Positions 48,584 through 57,869 are shown, numbered from the stretch's first letter. The stretch: 62,811 nucleotides of DNA from Thermoactinomyces vulgaris (GCF_003688725.1 NZ_REFP01000015.1:1-62811); one strand, 5' to 3'. The notes: a model not told the origin generated them from the sequence alone. Program-made: numbers and translations.

Positions 48584-49350
48584 CAGTTGGTTTCTTCTTT
48601 TTTCTGATTGATGAAATCCACATAATGGCTGAATATCGCTTCCACGATCATGAAAAAGGAAGCAAAGGTATCCAGATGAATTCCGTTATGGATGGAAATG
48701 GTCGAGCTTCTGGCATACAAATGATACGGAGTCATTTTGGCCAGCCGGTTATTGACCAGATTCGTGACGGAAACAAAAGGAACGCCTTTGGCCACCAAGG
48801 TTTGTACGGCGGGAAAGATGGACGGGGTGTCTCCCGATAAAGAAAAAATAAAGACCAGGTCGTTTTTTGTCATATCCTTGACGACGATTTCAAATTCAGA
48901 GTGAGAGGGAATCACATTCATATACTTTTGAAGAGGCAGAAACATCCGGTGCAGTTCCAATGCACAATTCCGCTGGGCATTTCCCGTGCCAAAAACAAAT
49001 AATTTCTGCGCCTCATCGATTAATCTGCAAATGTCCGAAAAGTCCTTGGTCTGTATATATTTCATGGTCTCGCGAAAGTCTTCTTCCAGAATTTCAATAC
49101 TGCTTTTATTTTTCACTGTTTTATCCTGGTTCTGCCATTTCAAAAAAATGCGAAACTCACTGTAACCGGTAAAGTCCAGCTTTTGTGCCAGACGCAAGAT
49201 GGAAGAGCGGGACACATTGCACCGGTCGGCCAGATGATTAATCCCCAATTGATAGCACGTATCTTTGTGATTCATAATGTATCTCAAAATGTGTAAATCG
49301 GTTTCATTGAGCTTGTTGTAATGTTCATTGATAAGTTCTTCTAATGTCAA
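48583..49350 (-). CDS. RpiR/MurR-type transcriptional regulator
   Basis: A 255-residue regulator with an N-terminal HTH_6 domain (about 1-75; HLADRCNVSRSSILRLAQKL) and a C-terminal SIS sugar-phosphate sensing domain (FVFGTGNAQRNC, IFSLSGDTPS, VSVTN). TTG 49350 is six bases after GGGAGGAG; the open frame extends upstream without a start site. It lies downstream of the alpha-glucoside genes, as GlvR does in Bacillus subtilis, where it activates them. A terminator separates it from the glucosidase. Confidence 0.92.
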   Translation of the reverse strand: MTLEELINEHYNKLNETDLHILRYIMNHKDTCYQLGINHLADRCNVSRSSILRLAQKLDFTGYSEFRIFLKWQNQDKTVKNKSSIEILEEDFRETMKYIQTKDFSDICRLIDEAQKLFVFGTGNAQRNCALELHRMFLPLQKYMNVIPSHSEFEIVVKDMTKNDLVFIFSLSGDTPSIFPAVQTLVAKGVPFVSVTNLVNNRLAKMTPYHLYARSSTISIHNGIHLDTFASFFMIVEAIFSHYVDFINQKKEETN

Positions 49351-49400
49351 ATGATTCTCCTCCCTGCACCAAGAGAATTCCTTTATAAAAATTAAAACAA

Positions 49401-49433
49401 AAAGTGCAAAGAGGTACAAGCTCTTTGCACTTT
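49401..49433 (-). terminator. Terminator after the 6-phospho-alpha-glucosidase gene
   Basis: AAAGTGCAAAGAG (49401-49413) pairs with CTCTTTGCACTTT (49421-49433). On the minus strand a T-rich tail follows, so most transcripts should end before the regulator gene. Confidence 0.9.
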
Positions 49434-49460
49434 CCGTCCGTATGGTGTACGGATCCCTGT

Positions 49461-50822
<1,362 letters not shown>

Positions 50823-50829
50823 TTATTTT

Positions 50830-50843
50830 TGTGACCGCTTACA
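50830..50843. promoter_or_regulatory. cre site (CcpA) upstream of the 6-phospho-glucosidase
   Basis: TGTGACCGCTTACA matches the consensus TGWNANCGNTNWCA fully and reads the same class on the other strand. It lies 23 bases before the start codon. Confidence 0.8.
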
Positions 50844-50954
50844 ACTCAGTTATAACAACCTGGTGACGAGAGAACAACAGATCGGGCGGATGCTGTTCAT
50901 AATCACACATCTTGTTATTTTTCACGTGAGTATGGAAATTTTCCCGCCACCATT

Positions 50955-52547
50955 TTATGCATTTTCCCGGTTTGGATGATTCAACAGGTTCTCAAACTGT
51001 TCCCGGATCTGCGGGGAAGACAAACCGACGATGACCTGGATGGCTTTTCCGTTTTTAACGACCCCGTGGGCCCCGGCGGAGAGGAATTGTTTGTCCGGTG
51101 CCGTTTTGGTTTCATCATGCACAGTGACGCGCAATCTTGTGGCGCAGTTGGTCACTTCCGCAATATTGTCCGGCCCGCCCAATGCTTCCAAAAACCGGGT
51201 GGCTTTTTCCGCATAATCATTTTTCTTTTGCTTGGCCGCTTGTTTTTCTTGGAAATCTTTTTTGGTGTACAGTTTGGTTTCCTGTTCTTCGTCATCTTCA
51301 CGGCCCGGCGTTTTCACATCCAGTTTCAAAATCAAATAGCGGAACAGGAAGAAATAGATTGCCGTAAAGATCAAGCCGACTACGATTTGAGCCAAATAAG
51401 TGGCGCTGTGGTATTTAAACAGCGGAATCCAGTTTTGGATGGCCACTTCAAGCAATCCGCCCCCCATATTTCCGGAAACCCCGAGGGAGTATATGATGGT
51501 GGACATGGTTGCCGCCAGGAGGGCATGAATCAGAAAGAGAACCGGCGCAACGAACAAAAAGGTGAATTCAATTGGTTCCGTGATTCCGGCGATCACAGAA
51601 GTGAGTGTTGCCGCGATCAACATCCCGGAGATGATTTTTTTCTTAGAGGATTTGGCCGTGACATACATGGCCAGTGCAATGCCTGGAATTCCGAATATTT
51701 TTGAAAGTCCGTGCAAAGCAAAACCGCCTTCCGGGAACATTTCCTTTAATGATTGCGAATTGGTGGCAAATTCGCTCAAATGTTCCACCCAATATTTTAC
51801 GATTCCGCCGTCCACCACGGCCGGACCGAAGACGAAAGGACCGTAAATAAAGTGGTGCAATCCGGTCGGGATCAAAATCCGCTCAAGAAATGTATATAAC
51901 CAGACACCCAAGGCCCCTGACGAAGCAAGGAACCCTTGCATGGAAGCGATGCCTTTTTGAATGACCGGCCAACCCCAGGATGTGAGGAGTGCCAAAGGCA
52001 GCATGATAAAAAAACTGAGGATGACGACATAGGAGGTCCCTTGAAAAATCCCCAAAAAATCAGGCAACTTTTTATCGAAATAACGGTTATGAAGATAAAC
52101 GACGATAGCAGAAATAAGGATGGCTCCAATGATATTGGTGTCTAACGTTTTAATGCCGGCGATTTCCGTCAGTCCGCTCACTCCGCCCGCTTCTTGTTCA
52201 AAATCAACGCCAAATTGGGGTCCCCAAATCGTCAAAATGGCATTGATAAAATAGTTAAAGGTCAGATAAGAGATCAAAGAAGCCAAAACGGCTCTGGCTT
52301 GGGCCTTTTTGGCCAGGCCGATCGGGAGGCCCACCGCGAACAGCAAAGGCATTTGTTTGAACACCGCCCAGCCGCCTGCTTCGATCACGGTCCAAAATTT
52401 GTACCAAAAGCTATCGGGATGTGCAAGGGCATTCATAATATCCTGATTTTTCAGCAGGGTGGTCAGCCCGACCATGATCCCGGCAAAGGGGAATAACAGA
52501 ACGGGTACAAACATGGCTGCCCCGAAGCGCTGGAACTTTTGCAGCAT
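50955..52547 (-). CDS. PTS alpha-glucoside transporter, EIICB
   Basis: It imports and phosphorylates maltose or a related alpha-glucoside. The 530-residue protein has a C domain with about ten membrane helices (residues 1-430; LERILIPTGLHHFIYGPF and GITEPIEFTFLF are EIIC landmarks), a charged linker, and a B domain (about 455-530) with the phosphocysteine in VTNCATRLRV. No EIIA domain is fused or adjacent, as in GlvC/MalB, so it must borrow one. AAAGGAG precedes ATG 52547. Confidence 0.95.
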   Translation of the reverse strand: MLQKFQRFGAAMFVPVLLFPFAGIMVGLTTLLKNQDIMNALAHPDSFWYKFWTVIEAGGWAVFKQMPLLFAVGLPIGLAKKAQARAVLASLISYLTFNYFINAILTIWGPQFGVDFEQEAGGVSGLTEIAGIKTLDTNIIGAILISAIVVYLHNRYFDKKLPDFLGIFQGTSYVVILSFFIMLPLALLTSWGWPVIQKGIASMQGFLASSGALGVWLYTFLERILIPTGLHHFIYGPFVFGPAVVDGGIVKYWVEHLSEFATNSQSLKEMFPEGGFALHGLSKIFGIPGIALAMYVTAKSSKKKIISGMLIAATLTSVIAGITEPIEFTFLFVAPVLFLIHALLAATMSTIIYSLGVSGNMGGGLLEVAIQNWIPLFKYHSATYLAQIVVGLIFTAIYFFLFRYLILKLDVKTPGREDDEEQETKLYTKKDFQEKQAAKQKKNDYAEKATRFLEALGGPDNIAEVTNCATRLRVTVHDETKTAPDKQFLSAGAHGVVKNGKAIQVIVGLSSPQIREQFENLLNHPNRENA

Positions 52548-52626
52548 GGAAATCACTCCTTTTTTTAATTTACATAGCATGTTTTTCTGAGATTTTTGTT
52601 ATCTTTTAATTGAGATGCGAACAAAT

Positions 52627-52640
52627 TGTTAACGCTTACA
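52627..52640. promoter_or_regulatory. cre site (CcpA) at the EIICB promoter
   Basis: TGTTAACGCTTACA matches TGWNANCGNTNWCA fully. It lies immediately downstream of the minus-strand -10 element, over the expected start point, where CcpA would block transcription. Confidence 0.83.
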
Positions 52641-52643
52641 AAT

Positions 52644-52672
52644 AAAATATCTTATAATTCACGTTCCAACAA
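52644..52672 (-). promoter_or_regulatory. Sigma-A promoter of the alpha-glucoside operon
   Basis: On the minus strand TTGTTG (52672-52667), a 17-base spacer and TATTTT (52649-52644). Its start point falls within the adjacent cre site. Confidence 0.55.
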
Positions 52673-52737
52673 TTGTTTTTGCTCATTTTGAAACAGAATC
52701 ACTTTTTTTGTACATTTTCACACTGCATAAAAACTTT

Positions 52738-52785
52738 CCCATAAAAAAACTCCATGGCTGGCTTGCGCCTGTACCATAGAATTTT
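52738..52785 (-). terminator. Terminator after the crcB pair
   Basis: On the minus strand an imperfect stem (CTATGG...GGC-GCAA-GCC...CCATGGAG) is followed by seven T residues. Confidence 0.6.
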
Positions 52786-52786
52786 T

Positions 52787-53164
52787 TTACGAAACCATGC
52801 CGGAGGAGATGTGAAAACCGGACCAAACCAAAAACAAACCGAGGAAAAGGCTGGAGAGGAGATAAGCCCAAAATTTCCCCTTTCGCTTTTGTTGCCGGAG
52901 CCTCTCCGCTTCATATGAAAAAGTGGAAAAGGTGGTGTAACCGCCGAGAAAACCCGCTACAAACGGACGGTTTGCCATCATCCAGGCGACCGGCAACCGG
53001 TCATGAACCCATCCCAAATAAAGCCCCATGATGAAACAACCAGTCATATTGACAAGAAATGTTCCGAGCGGAAATTTCCCATCCCGGGCGGGAAACGCCT
53101 CCGTGACCAGCCAACGGCATATGGCTCCGATTCCCCCGCCCAAAGCAATCCACATCATTTCCAA
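52787..53164 (-). CDS. crcB: Fluoride channel FluC/CrcB (second of a pair)
   Basis: A 125-residue four-helix membrane protein that exports fluoride as a dual-topology dimer. GGGIGAICRW, GTFLVNMTGCFIMG and GGYTTFSTFSYE carry the conserved channel-lining Asn and Phe/Thr residues. TTG 53164 is eight bases after AAAGGGGG on the minus strand. Its beginning lies inside the 3' end of the first crcB in another frame. A terminator follows. Paired small crcB genes usually form heterodimers. Confidence 0.92.
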   Translation of the reverse strand: MEMMWIALGGGIGAICRWLVTEAFPARDGKFPLGTFLVNMTGCFIMGLYLGWVHDRLPVAWMMANRPFVAGFLGGYTTFSTFSYEAERLRQQKRKGKFWAYLLSSLFLGLFLVWSGFHISSGMVS

Positions 53165-53516
53165 CCGGCTTTCCCCCTTTGGGCCAGCCAAACCCCCAGG
53201 CGGCAAAAAGCAGGCCGCCCGTGGCGGTGACGACGATATAAAAAAGGGATAAAAGCGGAGGCAAGAGATGGGTTTCCACGCACAGTGTTGAAAAAGTGGT
53301 GTATGCTCCCAAAAGTCCGGTGCCCAATCCTTTTTGCCAAACAGGAGAAAAAGCGGTTTTCGTTTGTTCATTCAACCAGGCCAACCCGAGACAGCCTGTC
53401 CAATTGGCGATCAAGGTTCCGAACGGAAAAACGGGGTCATTAAAAGCCTGCGCCACCCCAAAGCGGAGCAAGGTTCCGACGGCACCGCCGATCCCGACAG
53501 CAATGATCATTCTCAT
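53001..53516 (-). CDS. crcB: Fluoride channel FluC/CrcB (first of a pair, extended C-terminus)
   Basis: Residues 1-115 are a normal CrcB: GGAVGTLLRFG, GTLIANWTGCLGLA and GAYTTFSTLCVE, with four hydrophobic helices. The frame does not stop at the usual point but runs on for about 54 residues across the start of the second crcB, giving 171 residues and a 164-base overlap. The extra tail is an out-of-frame reading of crcB2 and is unlikely to be functional. GGAG lies before the ATG. No fluoride riboswitch is seen upstream. Confidence 0.88.
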   Translation of the reverse strand: MRMIIAVGIGGAVGTLLRFGVAQAFNDPVFPFGTLIANWTGCLGLAWLNEQTKTAFSPVWQKGLGTGLLGAYTTFSTLCVETHLLPPLLSLFYIVVTATGGLLFAAWGFGWPKGGKPVGNDVDCFGRGNRSHMPLAGHGGVSRPGWEISARNISCQYDWLFHHGALFGMGS

Positions 53517-53577
53517 ACCGGCAGCTCCTTCGCTTTTTTTGGTTTAAGATTAGATCAAATTGCAACTGCCGGCAACA

Positions 53578-53895
53578 TTATGAAGAAGATTCCGCCGGTT
53601 CCTGTTTTTCTTCTTCGTCTTCCACCACGATTTGGGAAGCGTGGTTGTCTACCATTTTTTCAATGATTTCTCCCACACCGGCATCTTCTCCGTTGGCGGT
53701 CAGTCCGATATTTAAAGTCCCGCTTAACGTTTGGACATGCAATTCGTGGATTTTATATTCCATTTTTTCGATGTGCACGGGTTTCAGTTGCTCTAGGTCC
53801 TCTTTCAGTTGATGGTTTTCTTGTTGCAGGCGCCGGATTTCTTGTTCCAAATCTTTTAGCCGTTGATCTATCCAATCAAGCGGATGCTGGTACAT
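53578..53895 (-). CDS. GerPC-like spore germination protein, short form
   Basis: A 105-residue protein starting MYQHPLDWIDQ with a coiled coil (about 10-40), followed by KMEYKIHELHVQTLSGTLNIGL, a pattern found in GerPC, and an acidic tail. GerP proteins help germinants pass the spore coat. It is about half the length of Bacillus GerPC. ATG 53895 has GGGGG ten bases before; ATG 53904 is too close. CATATAATGG on the minus strand (53940-53931) could be a sporulation or sigma-A -10. Confidence 0.7.
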   Translation of the reverse strand: MYQHPLDWIDQRLKDLEQEIRRLQQENHQLKEDLEQLKPVHIEKMEYKIHELHVQTLSGTLNIGLTANGEDAGVGEIIEKMVDNHASQIVVEDEEEKQEPAESSS

Positions 53896-54041
53896 GCGAA
53901 CCATTCCCCCGGATTCTTTTTATCCTTGTTCCATTATATGATGAGGGTCTCTTAATTCATGCCCTCCTTGTGACAAGACGGGCCCGCATCGAATAAAATA
54001 TGGGCATCATACCAATGTACCGGCAAAAGGAGAGATGATGG

Positions 54042-54449
54042 GTGAAAAATACTTTCCGCAAAATGCCCTGGCATGAGCTGGCCCGTCAATTTTTGGGGGA
54101 GGACTTTTTTGAAGACATGCAAACGGCGGCCCGTCAAGATGAACCTGCAGCCGATGTTTATCACGGGGAAAATGAAGTGATTGTGGTGGTCAATTTGCCC
54201 GGACTGGAAAACGTTCATGCTTTGGATTTGAAATTGGAAGGAAACAATTTGATCATTCAAGGGGATTATCCGTCTCCGTATGAGGGGTATCAAACCATCT
54301 TCTCAGAAAGAAAAAAAGGCATGTTTCAAAAGGTGATTCCTTTACAGGCATCGGTATCCAAAAGATACACGCATGCCAGATACCGCCGGGGGGTTTTGGA
54401 AATCCGTTTTCCGAAGAAGCCAAGGCAGACCCGATCCCTGCAAATATGA
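54042..54449 (+). CDS. Hsp20/alpha-crystallin family protein
   Basis: A 135-residue small heat-shock-type protein. The alpha-crystallin domain (about 38-125) shows ADVYHGENEVIVVVNLPGL, LKLEGNNLIIQGD and the late RYRRGVLEIRFPK strand with the GVL motif. GTG 54042 is behind AAGGAG. It lies between gerPC-like and gerPA/PB-like genes, and spore-coat Hsp20 proteins (CotM, CotP type) are known in Bacillus, so a spore role is plausible but inferred. Confidence 0.88.
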   Translation: MKNTFRKMPWHELARQFLGEDFFEDMQTAARQDEPAADVYHGENEVIVVVNLPGLENVHALDLKLEGNNLIIQGDYPSPYEGYQTIFSERKKGMFQKVIPLQASVSKRYTHARYRRGVLEIRFPKKPRQTRSLQI

Positions 54450-54469
54450 CACCATGAGGAGGGGAAAGC

Positions 54470-54676
54470 GTGGGGACCATCAATAACATTCTGAACATCA
54501 AAATCAACAATATAAGTAACTCAGGTTCAGTCAATTTTGGAAACACGATCAATGTGGGGAATGACAGCTTGACCAAATCGTTGGGAGGATCTTCACCGAT
54601 TGGCGATTTTCCAAAGAATTTGGATTTTGAGCGGAATGTATATTTTGATCCCGATCAATTTGATCAAAACGATTGA
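54470..54676 (+). CDS. GerPA/GerPF family spore germination protein
   Basis: A 68-residue protein with the family pattern IKINNISNSGSVNFGNTINV followed by a Gly/Ser-rich middle and a DPDQFDQND end, close to GerPA/GerPF layout. GAGGAGGGG precedes the GTG start. It begins 20 bases after the Hsp20 gene, so the two are co-transcribed. GerPA-type proteins act in the spore coat to let small germinants through. Confidence 0.85.
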   Translation: MGTINNILNIKINNISNSGSVNFGNTINVGNDSLTKSLGGSSPIGDFPKNLDFERNVYFDPDQFDQND

Positions 54677-54689
54677 GGTGGTTTTCTTG

Positions 54690-54860
54690 TTGAAAGTGTG
54701 TATTCAATCCATTCGGATTTATACGGTGGGAGATGCCGGATCGTTTAACGTGGGAACAACTTTAAATATCATTTCAAAAAAGGGAGGAGGGGAAGAAGCT
54801 CCGCAACAGGTAGAAACGCCCACACCGGAGCCGACACCTCCGACCACCATGTCTGCCTGA
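54690..54860 (+). CDS. GerPB-like spore germination protein
   Basis: A 56-residue product with IQSIRIYTVGDAGSFNVGTT followed by a Pro/Thr/Glu-rich tail, resembling GerPB (and GerPD) in the first part. TTG 54690 lies eight bases after GAGGTGG; the neighbouring TTG 54687 is an alternative. It follows the GerPA-like gene by 13 bases. Confidence 0.72.
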   Translation: MKVCIQSIRIYTVGDAGSFNVGTTLNIISKKGGGEEAPQQVETPTPEPTPPTTMSA

Positions 54861-55095
54861 ACTGTGGTTTGTATTTTTCTCGTTTGCGGACCGTCAGGAG
54901 AAAAAGAATTCTTTCGGGATGCTTGAACCATCGGGCAAATCCCGGTCGGACAAGCAAGAGGGAACGGATTTTTGAACGAATTCTTTTTCCTCAAGCGGAA
55001 GGAGGTTGGGATTCTCTCGCAGGGCCCATTAGCAAAAGCTGTTTTCTTCGCTTGGTCATCCGTGGTCACCATCGTGATGGTTGTGAAGTGATCAG
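54861..55095. other. Intergenic region before bcp
   Basis: No recognised gene. An open frame at 54869-55138 (+) has no ribosome site and is Arg/Ile-rich without motif. AAGCGGAAGGAGG occurs near 54994-55006 but no credible start follows. Confidence 0.4.
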
Positions 55096-55098
55096 GAA

Positions 55099-55113
55099 TT
55101 ATTTTTATTATAA
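55099..55113 (+). promoter_or_regulatory. Candidate PerR box upstream of bcp
   Basis: TTATTTTTATTATAA matches the PerR consensus TTATAATNATTATAA at 12 of 14 positions. It lies about 130 bases before a peroxiredoxin gene, a typical PerR target. AT-richness makes chance matches possible. Confidence 0.45.
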
Positions 55114-55241
55114 ATCCAATCGTGTTTATTACGATTAATTCATTTCCGTAACCTTACGGTAAGGGCTGAACGTTTCTTCTCCTTCTGAGAAGTGTTAAAA
55201 TATGTTTACCGTTTTCGGAAGCATTCAGGAGGTGGATTCCT

Positions 55242-55709
55242 ATGGTCAAAGAAGGAGATCATGCCATTGACTTTACGCTTGAAGCCACAAACGGGGAAAC
55301 CGTGACTTTATCTGATTTCAAAGGCAAAAATGTGGTTCTGTTTTTTTACCCCAAGGATCAGACACCGGGCTGTACCAGGGAAGCTTGCGACTTTCGGGAT
55401 GCCTATCAGGAATTTTCGGATCTCAACACCGTGATTTTGGGAATCAGCAAAGATTCCATTGCTTCCCATCAAAAGTTCGTTGAAAAGCAGAATTTGCCTT
55501 TCCTTTTGTTGAGTGACCCGGAGGGAGAGGTTTGTGAAAAATACGGAGTGATCAAAGATAAAAACATGTTTGGAAGAAAGTACAAGGGAATTGAACGATC
55601 CACATTTGTGATTGATAAAGAGGGGAAGATTGCCAAAGCTTACCGGAAAGTGAAGGTTGCAGATCATGTGCAGGAAGTTCTGCAGTTTGTCAAAGAAAAC
55701 TTACAGTAG
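55242..55709 (+). CDS. bcp: Thiol peroxidase Bcp (peroxiredoxin Q)
   Basis: It reduces hydrogen peroxide and alkyl hydroperoxides with thioredoxin-type partners. The 155-residue protein carries the PrxQ active-site segment YPKDQTPGCTREACDF with the peroxidatic Cys44 and a resolving Cys49, and LLSDPEGEVCEKYGV later. CAGGAGG lies before the ATG. It matches ygaF, which sits just upstream of perR in Bacillus subtilis. Confidence 0.95.
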   Translation: MVKEGDHAIDFTLEATNGETVTLSDFKGKNVVLFFYPKDQTPGCTREACDFRDAYQEFSDLNTVILGISKDSIASHQKFVEKQNLPFLLLSDPEGEVCEKYGVIKDKNMFGRKYKGIERSTFVIDKEGKIAKAYRKVKVADHVQEVLQFVKENLQ

Positions 55710-55716
55710 GACGGTA

Positions 55717-55743
55717 AGAAGGGTTTCCCGGTGAAACCCTTCT
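55717..55743 (+). terminator. Weak terminator after bcp
   Basis: AGAAGGGTTTC (55717-55727) pairs with GAAACCCTTCT (55733-55743). No good T run follows, so it may be a 3' stabilising hairpin. Confidence 0.5.
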
Positions 55744-55800
55744 GATCAATTGTTTTGGTGGTTTCATTGATTTTTGCCGTTGGACGGACGGAGGTGGAAC

Positions 55801-56571
55801 ATGGATTTCCATACATATGATTGGCCGGACTATTATGACTGGACTTCAACGGGGCTGGATCATGACATCACTTACTACACCGAACTGGCCAAACAACAGG
55901 GCGGTCCCGTTTTGGAATTGGGCTGCGGAACCGGCCGGTGCACCCTTGCGATTGCGCGGGAAGGAATCCCCGTCGTCGGGTTGGATTTGAGCGAACCGAT
56001 GTTAAAAAGGGCCGAAAAAAAGGCTAAAGAGATGAATTTGGACGGGGAAACCGAGTGGGTTCACGGCAATATGGCGGACTTCCGTCTGGACCGGAAGTTC
56101 CCCCTGATCATCATTCCTTACCGGTCTTTTTTGCATCTGTTGACGGTGCGGGATCAGGTCAATGCGTTGAAATGCATTCGTCATCATTTGACGGATGATG
56201 GGATTTTGGCCTTTAATGTTTTTGTCCCGTTCATCAAGCATTTATATGAAATGGATAATCAGTATGCCTACAGAGGAACGTTTCCTGTGCCGGGGACGGA
56301 AGAAACGGTTGAGCTTTATGACTTTACTGAATTTGATCATTTTTCCCAGCTGGCTCATGTTATTCGTTATTTTGAGCACTACAGCCCGTCCGGCCGGCTC
56401 ATGGAGCGGATCCGGACCACCTTTCGCTTAAGGTACATTTATCCGTCGGAACTGAATCATTTGCTCACTTTCTGCGGATTTAAAGTGGTCCGGCGGTATG
56501 GGAACTTTCGTTATCAGCCTTTTGACAACCGGAGCCAGGAATTGATCATCGAAGCAGTCAAACGCAAATAG
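55801..56571 (+). CDS. Class I SAM-dependent methyltransferase
   Basis: A 256-residue methyltransferase with the SAM-binding motif VLELGCGTGRCTLA (37-50), the acidic end of strand two in VVGLDLSEPML and a later LIIIPYRSFLHL strand. The N-terminal DFHTYDWPDYYDW resembles the MmgB/Tam-like group. GGAGGTGG precedes the ATG. It lies between bcp and nth; the acceptor is unknown. Confidence 0.9.
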   Translation: MDFHTYDWPDYYDWTSTGLDHDITYYTELAKQQGGPVLELGCGTGRCTLAIAREGIPVVGLDLSEPMLKRAEKKAKEMNLDGETEWVHGNMADFRLDRKFPLIIIPYRSFLHLLTVRDQVNALKCIRHHLTDDGILAFNVFVPFIKHLYEMDNQYAYRGTFPVPGTEETVELYDFTEFDHFSQLAHVIRYFEHYSPSGRLMERIRTTFRLRYIYPSELNHLLTFCGFKVVRRYGNFRYQPFDNRSQELIIEAVKRK

Positions 56572-56590
56572 ACAAGAAAGAGGGAGTGTT

Positions 56591-57253
56591 TTGAAACCGA
56601 AACCGAAACGAATCCAAACAGGGAAGATCCTGGAGCTTTTGGAGCAGATGTACCCGGACGCTCATTGTGAACTCAATTTCAAAAATCCGTTCGAACTTTT
56701 GATTGCCACGATTCTGTCTGCGCAATCCACGGACAAACAAGTGAATAAAATCACCAAACCCCTGTTTGCCAAGTTTCCGACCCCGTATGATTTCATCACA
56801 TTGACTGAGGAAGAGTTGGCTGAACACATTCGCGGGATCGGGCTGTTCCGGAATAAAAGCAAAAATATCCTGCAAACTTGCAGGATTCTGGTTGAAGAAT
56901 ATGAAGGGGAAGTTCCGCAACAGAGAGAGAAGCTGGAAGCATTGCCGGGGGTCGGCCGCAAAACGGCCAATGTGGTGCTTTCCAATGCTTTTGGTGTCCC
57001 GGCCTTGGCAGTGGACACGCATGTGCACCGGGTGGCCAATCGTTTGGCATTGGCAGACAGCAAGACCCCGCTTGAAACCGAACGCCAATTAACGCGAAAA
57101 ATTCCCCGCAACCAGTGGAGTGATACCCATCACCGCCTGATCTGGCACGGCCGTCGTTGTTGCACGGCCCGGAATCCCAAATGTGATATTTGTGATTTAC
57201 TTCCTTATTGCTGGTATGGAAAAAACCGGGGAGATGTTCCGGAAAAGAAATGA
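56591..57253 (+). CDS. nth: Endonuclease III Nth
   Basis: Nth removes oxidised pyrimidines and cuts the abasic site. The 220-residue protein has the HhH motif LPGVGRKTANVVL (118-130, catalytic lysine 124), the catalytic aspartate in AVDTHVHRV (Asp142) and the 4Fe-4S ligands Cys191, 198, 201 and 207 with standard spacing. AGGGAG precedes the TTG start. It follows the methyltransferase by 19 bases. It belongs with MutY and AlkA to the window's base-excision repair set. Confidence 0.96.
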   Translation: MKPKPKRIQTGKILELLEQMYPDAHCELNFKNPFELLIATILSAQSTDKQVNKITKPLFAKFPTPYDFITLTEEELAEHIRGIGLFRNKSKNILQTCRILVEEYEGEVPQQREKLEALPGVGRKTANVVLSNAFGVPALAVDTHVHRVANRLALADSKTPLETERQLTRKIPRNQWSDTHHRLIWHGRRCCTARNPKCDICDLLPYCWYGKNRGDVPEKK

Positions 57254-57264
57254 CCCCCCGGTAT

Positions 57265-57305
57265 AAAAAAACAGGCATGAATTGCCGCCGGCCGGGCATC
57301 ATGCC
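57265..57305 (-). terminator. Terminator after the DUF4383 gene
   Basis: GGCATGA (57274-57280) pairs with TCATGCC (57299-57305). On the minus strand a seven-T run follows. It lies between converging genes. Confidence 0.78.
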
Positions 57306-57318
57306 TTTGGTGAAAGGT

Positions 57319-57699
57319 TCAAGTGTTTGCTTGTTCCTTTTTTTCTTGTTTTTGGCTGATCCGCTCGTGGACAAATCCGAGGTAAAGTGCACCCAAAGCG
57401 ACGATGAAATTAAAGATTTCGGTGGTAAGAGTAATGTTTACAAGGCCGAAGAGTTGGTCGCTGAATAAACCGTAAACGGCCAGCAAACCATAAAGGATAC
57501 CAAAGACTCTCATGGCAAGCCGGTCCCAATTTTCTTTCAGACTCGCCCCCAAATAGATCAGACCGCTCAACAAGTGAATGAGATTGTGCGTGAGCGTCAA
57601 TTGGAGGGACTCATTGGATGACAGGAAGAAACCGGCGATCCCAATCAGTGTGAGAACTCCTCCGTAAATTTGCGACCATAATTTCAACATGGAATTCAC
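57319..57699 (-). CDS. DUF4383 membrane protein
   Basis: A 126-residue protein with four hydrophobic helices (about 9-27, 38-52, 64-82, 90-110). The segment LTHNLIHLLSGLIYLGAS is the DUF4383 hallmark. The start is uncertain: GTG 57699 or ATG 57690, neither with a strong ribosome site. Function unknown. It is divergent from perR. Confidence 0.82.
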   Translation of the reverse strand: MNSMLKLWSQIYGGVLTLIGIAGFFLSSNESLQLTLTHNLIHLLSGLIYLGASLKENWDRLAMRVFGILYGLLAVYGLFSDQLFGLVNITLTTEIFNFIVALGALYLGFVHERISQKQEKKEQANT

Positions 57700-57822
57700 T
57701 CACTTTCTTTTTTTGTTTTTTGGTGGATATATATGATCTTTTTTTCCGGAACATGCTCATTTGAGGGAAGAATGTGAACCGGCGGGGGGGATTCAAGAGA
57801 AAGTGCGGGCGCTGAAACCGCA

Positions 57823-57852
57823 TTGACAAGAAGGCAAAACAAGAAGTAGACT
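57823..57852 (+). promoter_or_regulatory. perR promoter
   Basis: TTGACA (57823-57828) and TAGACT (57847-57852) with an 18-base spacer. Confidence 0.65.
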
Positions 57853-57854
57853 AA

Positions 57855-57869
57855 TTATATATATTATTA
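57855..57869 (+). promoter_or_regulatory. Candidate PerR box at the perR promoter
   Basis: TTATATATATTATTA matches TTATAATNATTATAA at 11 of 14 positions and lies directly after the -10 element, the usual place for autorepression. It sits inside a wider imperfect palindrome bounded by CTAATT and AATTAG. Confidence 0.5.

Noticed and set aside
53516-53577. Fluoride riboswitch before the crcB pair
   Set aside because: The short gap between crcB1 and the GerPC-like gene lacks the conserved fluoride-aptamer core.
54869-55138. Open frame of 89 codons before bcp
   Set aside because: No ribosome site or motif; it runs through the likely control region of bcp.
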